DNA from: Eukaryota sp. TZLM1-RC
Taxonomy: Eukaryota; Metamonada: BaSk clade
Reading direction: 5' to 3'
DNA length: 64,000 nt
NCBI GenBank assembly: GCA_040285825.1
Contig: JAUPSS010000003.1
Coordinates: 2,790,001 to 2,854,000 of the forward strand
The notes under the pieces were generated by a model. It was not told where the DNA came from. It saw only the letters and a list, made by a program, of their open reading frames with translations, and ran no database searches. Below, in pieces: positions 32,361 through 43,205 of this stretch. The stretch's first letter is position 1. Each line of letters opens with the position of its first letter. The position numbers were made by a program, and so were the translations under genes.

Positions 32361-32805
32361 GGTCTTGTAATGTCCTTAATTTTGTCAAAAATGTTTTTTT
32401 AAAGATTGAAGATTTGATGCAACAGCTCCAAGATCAAGCATTATTACTAACTATGACGGCTCAAATAGTACATTTTTGCTTACCAAAATATTTTTTCATC
32501 TTACCTTGTATAACGAATGTCAAAACCATATTTACCAAATTTTGGATAATTCTTGTCCTGACTGGTGAACTTCATTAAAAATTTAACAACAAACCAGATG
32601 CATTAGGGAACGGTAGTATAAGTCAAGTGACCAGTTCAAAAAATGTTTTGTACCAATGGAAGAAACAAATAGATTGGCAAATACCCATTACAAAATTGAG
32701 ACATGGTTCAATTTTAAATAATGTTCTTGACTTGCTAGCTGATGTTCTTAATTTTTTTTATTTATTTATTGTTAAAACTGGAATAATTATTGAGATAAAA
32801 CCCAT

Positions 32806-34359
32806 CTAGAATTCAATATCCTCCAAACAAGCGTCACTATTACTGAACCTCACAGCATTACGTTCATATTCTACACCAATAGCTAAAAGTGCCTTTGAAA
32901 TCATTGTTGGAATAGACTTGAAAATGCAAAAAACAATTCTATTTAACCAGAAAGTGGAGTTAATTGTTTTACCAGACCTATTCAGTAACACTTTTTTGAA
33001 ATTTTCAAAAAAGTGCAACCCTGAAGGTCCAATATTGCCAAAAAGAGAAATTGCAAACGGCACAAACTGATATTTCACATGTTCCACTCTACCTAACTGT
33101 GCCAAAGGTTCTTCATATTTTTTTATCTTCTTTTTTTCGGCGTTAGATAACGGCGAATCAGCGGAATACACTAAACGAGCAGCAAAATTTTTGCAAACAT
33201 CCGCTGAGACAACGTCTACAACATTGAGAACACCATCGATCCCTGGATCTGCTAAATCTGCCCTTCTTTTACCAAAGGAATCATCAGTTTGATCTGAAGA
33301 CAGCTTACGTACTAGTGGCTCAATAAATGCCACTATATTGAAACTTTTGCACATGGCATATAATTGATCACGAACTGAGTCATGAACAAGTGAGCGATAA
33401 GTTATAAAATACTTACAGTTTAAAATATGGGAAAGCGTAACAACACTCTTGCAGAGACAATTTAAATCATTTGGTAATGAACAAGGCCATAGAAAACATC
33501 TCATTCTCATTGCAGTGGTCCATTGGTGATCATTAAGTAGAAGGCCATAAATGTTGGGAATTTGGGAGATTAGGCAACTTGAGCAACTGTCTTCAAGATC
33601 AATCAAAAAGTTTGCAAAAACGGGATTTTTTTCCTTAGCCAAGCTAAGACGTACAATATAATCCAAGTTTTCTAAAACTTTCAAGATTTTTTTCTGCAAT
33701 TTTGCAAAAGTCAGTGGTAAGGAGAGCAAGCTTCTTGAAGGAAGTTCCACAATATCAGAGGGGAAACATTTAGCCCAAATATTGGGTGAAAGAGTTTCAA
33801 TTTCCTGTTGCAATGAAATAAGATAAGAGCTGCCACAATTTTCAATGAGATGAATTTTTTCAGGAAAACGATTCACAAATTCATAAATAAAATTCTTTCC
33901 ACCTCCAATAAAGGCAGCTTTACAAAGGTAGCTTGATTTAGGAAAATCAACACCACCAAAATTTGTACCACAAAAAATGTGGCTTCGTAACTGAGATGCA
34001 TCAATTTCCAATAATTTTGCTAAAAAATTGGTTCTTTGTTCATTAAAAATGCGACACAACTCCAAAGAAATTGATGGTGATGTTGATCTCAAAATATGAG
34101 TAAATTTTCCAGAATAACAGATTTTTAGGAAAAAGAATTTCAAATGTTTCTCAATATTTAAATTTTCTATTGATTCTAATTCTTTTCCAAATTGAGTCAA
34201 CAGAGTCGAAAGTTGGCTTTTGACTTCATCAATATTTCCGAGATAACAACCCAAAAAACGAAAACCAGACTGATCATAATTGATAAAGGGGACATTGACA
34301 TCATTAATGGAAAAATCAATTGGCTCATGGCCAATAATCAAACATTTGGAGATATTCAA
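32806..34359 (-). pseudogene. Family B LINE protein, RT thumb and RLE endonuclease (open 517 codons)
   Basis: An uninterrupted frame covering the carboxyl half of a LINE polyprotein. In order: ISKCLIIG and FRFLGCYLG (end of RT), FGGVDFPKSSYLC, then CLC...LSHILNC (zinc finger), HDSVRDQLYAMC, IEPLV, KRRADLADPGIDGVLNVVDVVS and EKKKIKKYEEPLAQL. ADL...DVV...KK matches the restriction-like endonuclease core. It is preserved although the upstream RT is dead (stop in motif B, YMGD in motif C). Final residues are CLEDIEF. It is a remnant of a mobile element, not a host gene. Confidence 0.85.
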
Positions 34360-34428
34360 TGAGAGACCAATATCTTCATAACGCTGTTGAATAAAGGTTG
34401 CTATTTGTTTCAGAATTGTAATAGGAGC

Positions 34429-34440
34429 AATTACAGAAAT
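34429..34440. repeat. Target-site duplication AATTACAGAAAT, left
   Basis: This 12-mer precedes the nested family B LINE at 34441 and recurs at 36815-36826 after its A tail. The first A bases are ambiguous with the tail. Confidence 0.85.
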
Positions 34441-36814
34441 TTATTACTGTAATTGAAGTTCTTAAAGCTATTCAAAAATTGCCAAAGGGGAAAGCAGCAG
34501 GCCCATCTGGAATTTCTTTTGATCTGTTAAAAATAGCGTGTTCCAGTGCCCCCGAAATTGCTGATGATCTGGCCCATTATTTTCAACAATTAATTGTTTT
34601 GAAAATTAATCCCCCTTTTGAATTACTTGCTGCACGTCTGATTGCTTTGGTAAAGCCTGGTAATGGAATTAAACCTGATGGAATACGCCCAATTGCTGTT
34701 GGTGAATCTCTTTCTCGTTTGCTAGCATCAATTGTCTTCGATCGTGTCAAAGACAAAGCTTCTACATTTTTGAATCCTCATCAATTTGGAATCAAAACAA
34801 TTGATGGTGCTTCTGTTGCTGCTATTGCCTCTGATACCTTTTTTAATGCAGAGGAAAATAATTTTATTTTTAATCTCGACTTTAAAAATGCCTTTAATTC
34901 TGTAAAGCGAGAAGCAATTTTTAAAGTTATTAAATCTGATTTTCCTGAGCTATCGAGTTTTTTCTACCATTTTTATGGGAAAGAATCGGATTTAATTTTT
35001 AATTCATTTGGTCTTAAATCATCTTCTGGTGTGAAGCAAGGTGATCCTTTAGGCCCGTTATTGTTTTGTTTAGCTATTCACAAAACTTTAAATATCATTA
35101 AGCAAAAATACCCTTCTATAAAAATAGTTGTTTATATGGATGATATATCCTTGATTGGTTCATTTGATTTACTAGAATTGGTTGCTCAAGAAATTGCCGA
35201 TTCATATGAAAATATTGGGCTTCATCTTAATGCCAGCAAATGCCTTCTGATTGGATCTTCTGCTCAAGATCTCGTGATAAACGATTCTATTGTCCCTTTT
35301 ACTAATTATAGTAGTGATGCTTTTAAGTTCCTTGGCTGTTGGTTAGGAAACGTGCCTCAAATTCAGAATGAATTACAAGTTATTTTGGAAAAAATGAAAA
35401 TTGAACTTGATTCAATTTCTTCTTTAGATATAGAAAAGCATATTAAATTTTTCATGCTTAAAATTTGCTACACTGGGAGAGTAACCCACATTTTGAGATC
35501 TTGTGCTCCTTCCACAGCATTAGATTTTTGTCGTTCATTTAATTCATTGAGAACAGAATTTTTTGCTGATTTATTGGATGTTGAACCAGGAATGTTGAAA
35601 AGCCATTTATTTTCTTCAGCAAATTTGGGTGGTATTGGATTTACTAAATCTTCAATTTTGTGTCAATCAGCATTCTTGGGTGGTGGCAAATATTTTGTTT
35701 ATGAATTTTCTCGTAGATTTCCTGATGATTCTCATCTGTTAGTTCCCAATTGCAGTCCCTATTTGTATGAGTTATCTTGTGAACTTGAAAATTGCCGCCA
35801 CAAATTTGGACCAAATGTTTTCCTCAATCAATTCAAAAAATTCTAAACCGATCTCTTTTTAATTTACAGTTTTGCTGTAAAAAGCTTCAACAAAAATTGT
35901 CAAAGATTTTTGAAAGCTTGGATTTTGATGTTAGACTTGGCTTGGCCAAGAAACAGAATCCCGCTTTTGCAAATCTTTTACAAGATATGTGTGACAGTAC
36001 TTCTTCTGCCTTAGTAACAACAATTCCACAAGTTTATGGTACTCTCTTAACCGATTCTGCTTGGACTCTCAATATGAGATTTGGTTCCTTTATCTGGCCT
36101 GATAATTTACCTCATAATTTAATTTGTAAATGTTCTCGAGAAATTACAACTACTCATTTGTTAAATTGTAAACATTTTATTACTTTTAGAAGCAAGGTTC
36201 ATGATGCTGTAAGATACCAGTTATATTGTATGTGTAAGTCTCATAGAATCGAATCCTTTTTGGAACCTTTGTTGTCAAATCTGTTTGATGCTGAAGATGA
36301 TTTTCGTAAGAATAATAGAGGTGATGTTATATTACCTGGATTAGATGGAAGTTTCATTTTATTGGATGTAATGTCTGTTGATCCTTGTAATGCCTCAAAT
36401 GAAAGGCTAGTTAATTCTGAAATTCATAATCCCCTTTCAAATGCTGAAAATTTTAAATTCAAAAAATACAATGAACCTTTGTCCAAATTGGCCAGTCTAC
36501 AGCATGCAAAATACAATTTGTATCCATTTGTATTTTCCCTTTTTGGTTCACTTGCACCAACTGCTTTACGTTTTTTGGATGATTTTGAAATGATTGTAAA
36601 GAGAAGAACTGGCAGAAATTTCAACAGATTGCTTTGGCAAAATAGAATTGTGTTTTCTATTTTTAAGGGTATGTTGAAGATGGTTTCTGATGCTTTGCTT
36701 TCTCTTGGATCTCACTATGAGAGAGTTGCATCTAGTGTTTTTGTTCTGGGAGAGATGGATTTTTTTAGATGTTGATTTATAGGTTTTTAATAAAATTAAA
36801 ATTTTGGTAAAAAA
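34441..36814 (+). mobile_element. Nested family B LINE (plus), 5'-truncated
   Basis: A 2.37-kb insertion inside the minus-strand family B copy, bounded by the 12-bp duplication AATTACAGAAAT. It starts within the RT fingers (VIEVLKAIQKLPKGKAAGPSGI) and ends ...TTTTGGTAAAAAAAA. The same 3' end appears at 63.74 kb. Confidence 0.9.
34479..36775 (+). pseudogene. Family B LINE reverse transcriptase and RLE endonuclease (one frameshift)
   Basis: Nearly intact 5'-truncated polyprotein. RT: GKAAGPSGISFDLLK, GIRPIAVGE, motif A FNLDFKNAFNSV, motif B SSSGVKQGDPLGPLLFC, motif C VVYMDDISLIG, motif D GLHLNASKC, FKFLGCWLG. One frameshift lies at about 35790-35800, and the following frame (QIWTKCFPQSIQK) runs to 36775. 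Endonuclease: CKC...THLLNC, HDAVRYQLYCMC, EPLL, RGDVILPGLDGSFILLDVMS and FKFKKYNEPLSKL. Catalytic YMDD and the endonuclease core are retained, so this is the best preserved family B copy. Its amino-terminal zinc fingers are missing. Confidence 0.9.
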
Positions 36815-36826
36815 AATTACAGAAAT
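36815..36826. repeat. Target-site duplication AATTACAGAAAT, right
   Basis: Second copy of the 12-mer at 34429-34440. Confidence 0.85.
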
Positions 36827-37285
36827 GTCACCCATATATGCCACAATATCTATTTCTGGGAATTTTTCTTTCAATTCGCACATTAATGGATGAATTGCCA
36901 GACAAAAGAAAAAAGGACCAAGTGGATCACCTTATTTAACACCTGAAGACGAAAGCAGGTCAAAGTTTTCATAGACCAATGTGGATGATTTTCCATAAAA
37001 TGAATAGAAAAAAGGTTCAACTTCAGGAAAATGCTTTTGCAGCACAGGTAAAATGGAAGAACGAGATACAGAATTGAAAGCATTCTTAAAATCTAAATTG
37101 AAGATGTAATTAGAATCACTAGAATTAAAAAACACATCCGACAAAAGAGCAGCAGAAGAAGCACCATCATATTGTCTTGATTCCAAATTGAAATGGACGG
37201 AAAAATTCCTTGGCTTTTTTCCCAATTCTATTGAAAACAAGAGACGCAAGAATTCTTGAAAACGATTCTCCAATTGCAATTGGAT
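36827..37285 (-). pseudogene. Family B LINE RT amino part with lost catalytic motif
   Basis: Upstream half of the split minus copy. It contains motif A FNLDFKNAFNSVS and motif B LLSSSGVK followed by a TAA at 36934-36932 where relatives have CAA, then GDPLGPFFFCLAIHP. Motif C reads YMGD (36838-36827): the second-to-last catalytic Asp is Gly. Both changes are incompatible with activity. Confidence 0.85.
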
Positions 37286-38099
37286 GTTCTTAATTGTAAT
37301 TTGATTTATAATGCTAGTCCCATTTTGTCGGTTTGGGTTGAGTTGAGACTTGATTCTATTCTCATCACAAGAAACACAGAAGAAGAAGAACAGTGTTGGT
37401 CAGTGAACTAACATTTCCAATGGACCTATTTTTAACCAATATGTACTACAGAGTAACGAAATGAGAGAGTCTTGATTTGCAATTGCCTAATTAAAGTTGT
37501 GTGAAAATGGGTCATTTTCTTTTCAAGTTTCTACAAAAAAATAGTTGCCAATAGCTGTATTTCATTCAGGAAAAGATAACTTATTTGAAGGTTTACAAGG
37601 AAAAGAACTACAAGAACTTAGCTCTTCAAGCTGTTTAATGCTCATACCTCTGCGTTTCCGTTAGATAATATCACATATATTTGTTTGTTGCAAATGCAAT
37701 AAGATCATCATTTTGGTATGTTGGCTCACAAATATTCCTCTAACTATTCTATTTTGCCCAAAAAACCACAAAATTATTGGTGCTTGTCGTTCAAATAATT
37801 AATGGAAAAATGATCAACATTGGGAGAGAAGCATCATCTTCTCCTTGTATTATTGATTTGTATATTGACAATGTCGATTCTAGATTATTTTAGGTAGGTT
37901 ACAAGAATCTGTAAATCCTTTGTTAATTTGTAATGATGGCTAGTGACGTTCCGGAATTCCAGCACGTTGATCACCATCTACAAAAACTTAATTCGATAAT
38001 TTATGGAATTTTTGTTGGAATTCTGGCAATCGACTTTGAAATTCCGTATCAATAAGGCATTCCAGTAGTGACTACTGAAATACTTGTAATTATTATATA
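37286..38099. other. No gene seen
   Basis: About 0.8 kb of AT-rich sequence without a credible frame, RNA gene or recognised repeat. Confidence 0.4.
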
Positions 38100-39450
38100 T
38101 TTTGATATCTCAATTATTGGTCCTTTAAATATTTTAAATGAAATTGCTTCTGAAGCCTCACTATTTTACAGAGATATTGGACTTTTGCTTAATGCCGACA
38201 AATGTCTCCTCATAGGAAATGTAAAAGATTGATTAACGATTGATGGTGTGGAAATTCCTTTCCTTAACTATTCCTCAGATGCTTTTTGTTTCTAGGATGC
38301 TGGCTTGGAAATGTTCCAAAGATTACAAGATCTTTTAACGATTTTGAAATTCTGAACTTGACACAATTTCGTCATTTGAAATTGAGAAACATAGTAAGTT
38401 TTTTATCTTGAAAATTTGTTACTGCGGTAAAATTACTCACTTTTAAATAATAACATCTCATGATATTTCACGTGAGTTTTGCCGCTCATTTAATTATTTG
38501 AGAACAAATTTTTTGCATCTTTGATTGATGTCAATCCTGAACTAATTCGAAATCATGTATTTTCATCATCTAATTTTGCTGGAATTAATTTCACTAAATC
38601 GTCTATTCTCTGTCTAGTTGCTTATTTTGGTGAAGAGAAAAATTCTGTTTTTGAATTTTGCAACCGTTTTCCCAATGTTAATTTATTGAATTTTACAAGC
38701 AATAATTATCTAAGAGACCTACCAAATGCTCTTGAATGTTTGCCCGCTTAAATCTAGAGTAAATGTTTTCCCGACAATGTACAGAAAATACCATCTAGAA
38801 CACTAGTTAATTTGAGGTATTGTGTTAAAAAATTGCAACAAAAGTCAACAATAATTTTTGAAGGCTTGGATTTTACTGTTCATCTTAGCTCGGCCAAAAA
38901 AGATAATCCCACATTCGCATCTTTTTTGTTAGATGTCCAAAACAGTTCCTCTTCGTGTTCAATTACTCACATTCCTCAAATTGATGGTCTTCTTTTAGAT
39001 GATACCGAATTTTTTTGTACAATGAGCCTTTGTTGTCTCATTTGGCCTGATTAGGTGCCTCATAATTTGATTTGCAAATGTGGATCATAAATTTCTCCAA
39101 ATCATTGATTCAATTCTAAACATTTTATTACTTTCCGATCAAAAGTTTATGATGCAGAAAGAGATCAACTCTATTGTATGTCAAATTCACATAGAATTGT
39201 TTCCTGTTTAGAACCATTACTCTCCCGTTTGGTTGATGAAAATATTTTGAATTCGTTTGGCCGAAGTATGTGTGATTTGATGTGTGAAGGTCTTGAAGGT
39301 ACTACCATTATTACAGATGTGAGATCCACTGATGTCTGTAATAATTGTTTTATTCCAATGGCTCAATCATAATATAGGGACTCCTTAACTGTTTCTGAAC
39401 AAGCCAAAATTGACAAATATAAAGCAAAATTGTTATCTAAAAAGATTCAG
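38100..39450 (+). mobile_element. Decayed family B LINE fragment
   Basis: Starts in the RT palm after motif C (IGPLNILNEIASEASLFYRDIGLLLNADKCLLIG) and runs, with many stops, through FSSSNFAGINFTKSSILC, LRYCVKKLQQKS, CKCGS...HFITF, SNSHRIVSCLEPLLSRL and GLEGTTIITDVRSTDVC. It is cut in the endonuclease near 39450 and older than the pair at 32.7-37.3 kb. Confidence 0.8.
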
Positions 39451-39942
39451 AAATAAAGGGATATATTTAATGTCACTAGAGAGGTACCTACAATAGTGTA
39501 AAATGGTGTGGGCTTGACCACTGGTTTCCAATCATCCATTCTGAAATGCGGACAACAATCATTATCGTTCTTCCTCATCTGTCTTCCTAGTGGAGCACAG
39601 AAGGAATTACAAACGTGTCATATTGTGCAATAGGTGCGACCATCATTGGTTAGGTAAAATACAATAAATGATAAGGAAAGTAACACTTGAACAGTAGACG
39701 GACATTACTAACTCTTGCTAAACTGACATTCTATAATTAAATAAATAATTTAACAAATTATCCTGTATAATCTTAACCAATAAATAAAAAATTAATTTAA
39801 CTCGAAATACTATGCATATTACAAAAAATTTGTTTGCAATTTTCCGGTGTCACAAGAAAAATAAACAGAAAATAGAATAATAAATATAAGAAAAATAAAC
39901 CAAAAAATGTTTAACTAAAATTTCGAAAAAACCTCACAAGCA
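39451..39942. other. No gene seen; 3' flank of TyrRS
   Basis: AT-rich intergenic sequence with AATAAA-type motifs on both strands near 39780-39900. No gene recognised. Confidence 0.4.
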
Positions 39943-41058
39943 CTATCGAGTAATTCTAATTTGCTTGACTCTTTGTAGTAGTTGCTTCGCTTCTTTGTCA
40001 TTAGTGAAGCGTTCCCGAACAGGTGCTAAAAGCCTATTAATTTCAAAAACCAAACAGCTCTTCACATCACCAGGATGCAACAGCTCAGCAGCATAGTCTC
40101 TTTCAAAATCTTCATAATTAGAAAAGGAAACATCCCCACCATTCTCTTGACTTCTCCTGACTATCACGTCATCATCCACAGCTAAACCAGCTAAACCAAC
40201 AGACCGTGCAGGGAAAACGATATGTTTGAAGTAATCCAAAACTGGGTTATCTTGAACCACACCTGGGGGGCAAAATGCCTTCTTGATCTTTAATTGAACA
40301 TCCTTTTCAGAATCTTCCATAAAAATAGCGCTATCAGGATGGCTCTTGGACATTTTCGCTTGCCCTTCTCGCAGACCCATCAACATGTGATTAGATACGA
40401 CAATGGGCTTCAATCTTTTGGTCTCGGTGGCGTACTCTCGTGCTAACATATTAACCTTTCGTTGGTCTAACCCCAGCTGACAAATATCAGCTCTAAGAGC
40501 AAAAATATCAGCAGCCTGCATACAAGGGTACATAATCTGGGCTGCGGTAAGCTCTTCCTCCTCTCCCCTTCCCATGATGGTACAGCATCGCTTAATGCGA
40601 GTAACAGTGTTACGACGGGCAATGTCCATGACTAACTTCCAATAAGATTCGTGGTGTTCATTAATAAATTCAGAGGACCAAATAAAGTCCATGCCATCTA
40701 CATCCATCCCGACACTTTTCCATACCTCGACCATGTATTTGCCAATGGTTTGAATTTTGTCGAGCTTACCGTTGCACTTATTGTTAAGCATGGCAAAGTA
40801 ATCGGCGACATAGTAGACCACCTTGACACCAGCACGGATAAGCTTATTCACGTTGATGGCCTTCATCAAACCTTGAGCAATGTGCATTCGTCCTGAAGGT
40901 TCAAATCCATCATAAGCAACTGGGAATGGTTTTTTTTCGAGAAGATTACGGAGTTCTTCAGGTTGGACAACCTCTTCTCCCATCGACATGACAAGAGCAA
41001 CACGTTCATCAAGACTAAGGCAAGACTGTGGATGTGAAGATGAAGAAGGATCAGACAT
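39943..41058 (-). CDS. YARS1: Cytosolic tyrosyl-tRNA synthetase
   Basis: A 371-aa intact class I aminoacyl-tRNA synthetase that charges tRNA-Tyr with tyrosine using ATP. Residues 46-63 form the tyrosine pocket and the HIGH-type signature (PVAYDGFEPSGRMHIAQG). Residues about 176-202 carry the YPCMQAADIF and QLGLDQRK tyrosine/ATP-binding blocks. KMSKS is intact at residues 235-239. The order and the KMSKSHPDSAI sequence are of the archaeal/eukaryotic type, and length is close to the core enzyme. There is no carboxyl EMAP-II-like extension as found in animals. Start ATG at 41058 is preceded by a short Ser-rich lead. No intron is needed. Confidence 0.97.
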   Translation of the reverse strand: MSDPSSSSHPQSCLSLDERVALVMSMGEEVVQPEELRNLLEKKPFPVAYDGFEPSGRMHIAQGLMKAINVNKLIRAGVKVVYYVADYFAMLNNKCNGKLDKIQTIGKYMVEVWKSVGMDVDGMDFIWSSEFINEHHESYWKLVMDIARRNTVTRIKRCCTIMGRGEEEELTAAQIMYPCMQAADIFALRADICQLGLDQRKVNMLAREYATETKRLKPIVVSNHMLMGLREGQAKMSKSHPDSAIFMEDSEKDVQLKIKKAFCPPGVVQDNPVLDYFKHIVFPARSVGLAGLAVDDDVIVRRSQENGGDVSFSNYEDFERDYAAELLHPGDVKSCLVFEINRLLAPVRERFTNDKEAKQLLQRVKQIRITR

Positions 41059-41135
41059 CTCTTACAATACACAAAGATGGTCAATCAAGGAGGAGGTGGG
41101 AGGATTAGGTTATTTAATTACAATGTTTTTGATCA

Positions 41136-41716
41136 ATGTTAGAATTGCTGAACTAGTTCGGCCGAACGTTCGGCACCTACTGATATTCGGTTAGTTCGGC
41201 ATCTGGTTTTGATTCATTAATAATAAAACGCTGTTTATCTCCTCCTTCCTTATACTATTACACTCACTATCAACCAACAAAGTAAACTTTTATTCAGAAA
41301 GTTCTACAACATCTAAATCTAGGTCATTAACCTAGGACAGTGTTTATATCCTTGACAGAAATGGTGGATTATTGAGTACATAAGGCATATCCAGCTCTAT
41401 ACTCCTTAATGAAATGGGAGGAAAAACGACGGGCTGAACCTTTTAGCATTTTACTGCAGCAGCGGCACTGTGAAGTAATATTTTTGGACACTTTATCGTA
41501 ATTAACGTTGTCCAGAAGTTTGTAAACAGGGTGCTTTGGCATTGAAGAAAGTTGATGTAAAGAAGGGGATTTATGTATGAATACAGATTTTTAAACAATG
41601 AAATCTATTGTATAGTAGTTGAAATAGGGATTTGGGAAAACATCTTTAAACAAAACTGTCTTGACACGTGTAAATGAACAAAAACTAGTTCGGCCAAACG
41701 TTCGGAATTCTAACAT
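41136..41716. mobile_element. Possible MITE with ATGTTAGAATT inverted ends and TTCGG boxes
   Basis: ATGTTAGAATT at 41136-41146 faces AATTCTAACAT at 41706-41716. Next to each end lies CTAGTTCGGCC(G/A)AACGTTCGG (41152-41173 and 41685-41705). This includes the perfect palindrome CCGAACGTTCGG on the left. There is no coding capacity inside. I see no clear target duplication, so an alternative is a duplicated regulatory site. The rest of 41059-41865 holds nothing recognisable. Confidence 0.45.
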
Positions 41717-41867
41717 AGTGTTTGATTGACCTCAAAATTAACTTATTCTTCCGTAGCACAAATGATCCTCTAAGATACTGAACTGTATAAGTACCTTGTA
41801 GTTAGGTTTGTGGAACTCACAAAGAATTGCTATCGAAAAACCTCAAATTTTGAAGGTAGATTAGCTA

Positions 41868-41990
41868 CACTTATGCCTGTAATTAGTCTCAGTGCAAAAT
41901 TAGTCTCAGTGCACAATTAGTCTCACTGAGACTAATATTGTCCAAGAAGTGTCCAAAACTCCACAAGTGAGACTAATATTGTCCAAAATA
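41868..41990. repeat. Left inverted terminal repeat and subterminal array
   Basis: The 24-bp terminal repeat is followed by TTAGTCTCAGTG units near 41882, 41899 and 41917, then the inverted form (CA)GAGACTAATATTGTCC near 41926 and 41965. Confidence 0.8.
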
Positions 41991-42110
41991 TTTGCCATTT
42001 TATAAAATTTGCAACGGATGTTATAGCTCAACAGTAAACACGATCTCTTTTTCAGGGAACATTCACCTATGAAAACGTAACTATAGTGTGGTATTATACA
42101 GACGGGAAAA

Positions 42111-43017
42111 TTGTCACTAAGTCCCCTCAAACAAGAAGAAATCGAACGAGCTGTTGCATATCATTTGGGTTATGTGTCAAGATTGTTTGACGAAGGTCTT
42201 GAAGAAGACTTGATCTGCAATTTTGACGAAACACATTCTCGTATAAATTTGGATAACGGAAAGACTCTTGGATTTATTGGAGATGACGAAGTACGTTACT
42301 GTGACGTCGTTAGCGGATCACAAGGTATAACAATGGTTGTGAAACTCACAGGAGGACGTGGGGCCAAAATTGATGTTCCATTTCTTATTTTCCAGAACCA
42401 AAACGAAAATTACCCAATAAGAAATCTCCCTGATGTTGATTCTAAGGTGGCATATCGCACTGCCAACAAAGGATTCATGACTTCAGTGAAATTTGCTGAA
42501 TTTTTTGAAGAATATAATAATGTCTATGTCTTTTATAATGTCTATGATTAAGAAGGTATGGACGAATGCCTGGGATCAGAAGAAGTTGGAAATGATCCAG
42601 AGTGCTGCTCATCATAACATACCGTCCGGCAAACTACCGAATCCAGGCAAACAGTTCTTTCTGGATCTTGCAAAAGAGACAGTAGAAAAGATCAACAGTA
42701 AAACCAACAATGATGGAATTTCTTATGCGAGAGCAGCTATGATTCGCTGTGATCTAGGTGTTAATGATGAAAATCAATGGTCAGTGTCACAATTATCCCC
42801 TGAACTGCAGCGTATTGTTGCTAAATACTCAAGTAACTTTCAAGGAGAAAAACCTGAACATTTCGATGATGACTTGTGGGACGATTTGAGTGATGATGAG
42901 GAATCCTTACAAAACCACGTTCATGAAGACAGTGGAGATGATTATCTGGAGAACGTGACAAGCAATGAGTTAGAAGACTTGCAAGGAGATGATGATGATT
43001 GCTATGTATTAGAATAG
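42111..43017 (+). pseudogene. DDE (pogo-like) transposase with internal deletion
   Basis: The first frame reads ICNFDETHSRINLDNGKTLG, a typical first catalytic Asp context (N-DET), and continues GSQGITMVVKLTGGRGAKIDVPFLIF, as in DDE_1 endonucleases. At 42551 the frame ends within a duplicated ATAATGTCTATG. The second frame then starts after the place where the second catalytic Asp (LLDN...H) is expected; that segment is missing. The tail (LPNPGKQFFLDLA, ISYARAAMIRCDLGVN) ends in an acidic region (DDDLWDDLSDDEE). No amino-terminal HTH is present. The enzyme must be inactive. Confidence 0.78.
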
Positions 43018-43079
43018 TTCGACCAAATAAAATGTTTTTATTACTTCAGAACATCAGGACAAATTTAGTCTCAGTGCAC

Positions 43080-43203
43080 AATTAGTCTCAGTACAGAATT
43101 AGTCTCAGTGCACAAATAGACTCACTGAGACTAATATTGTCCTGGACATTGAAAATGCTGAGTACAAAATTAGTCACAGTGAGACTAATTACAGGCATAA
43201 GTG
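43080..43203. repeat. Right inverted terminal repeat and subterminal array
   Basis: Mirror of the left end. Several TTAGTCTCAGT and GAGACTAAT units at 43060-43190 lead to the terminal repeat ending ...GGCATAAGTG at 43203. Confidence 0.8.
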
Positions 43204-43205
43204 TA

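Larger units (their letters stand above)
32751..37285 (-). mobile_element. Family B LINE (minus), split by a nested family B insertion
   Basis: Minus-strand segments 37285-36827 and 34440-32751 are one copy. The reading YMGDISVI at 36.83 kb continues directly into API...ATFIQQRYEDIGLSLNISKC at 34.44 kb once the insert and one copy of AATTACAGAAAT are ignored. It is 5'-truncated near 37285 and ends with an A-rich tail (TTTTAACAATAAATAAATAAAAAAAA) near 32751. Family B has the same RT plus restriction-like endonuclease architecture as family A but is clearly a different family. Confidence 0.88.
41868..43203 (+). mobile_element. Pogo/Tc1-type DNA transposon with TA duplication
   Basis: A 1336-bp element. 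Both ends begin CACTTATGCCTGTAATTAG (24 identical bp as inverted repeats: 41868-41891 and 43180-43203) and are flanked by TA (41866-41867, 43204-43205), the Tc1/mariner/pogo target. Each subterminal region contains a cluster of TTAGTCTCA(G/C)TG units in both orientations, plausible transposase-binding sites. Between them is one decayed DDE transposase. It lies upstream of TyrRS. Confidence 0.88.

Noticed and set aside
32806-34359. The 517-codon open frame as a host gene
   Set aside because: It is collinear with LINE proteins in the window and continues into a dead RT upstream; it is transposon-derived.
41882-41990. TTAGTCTCA array as a CRISPR-like or satellite repeat
   Set aside because: Units occur in both orientations with uneven spacing and are mirrored at the other transposon end, so they belong to the transposon.
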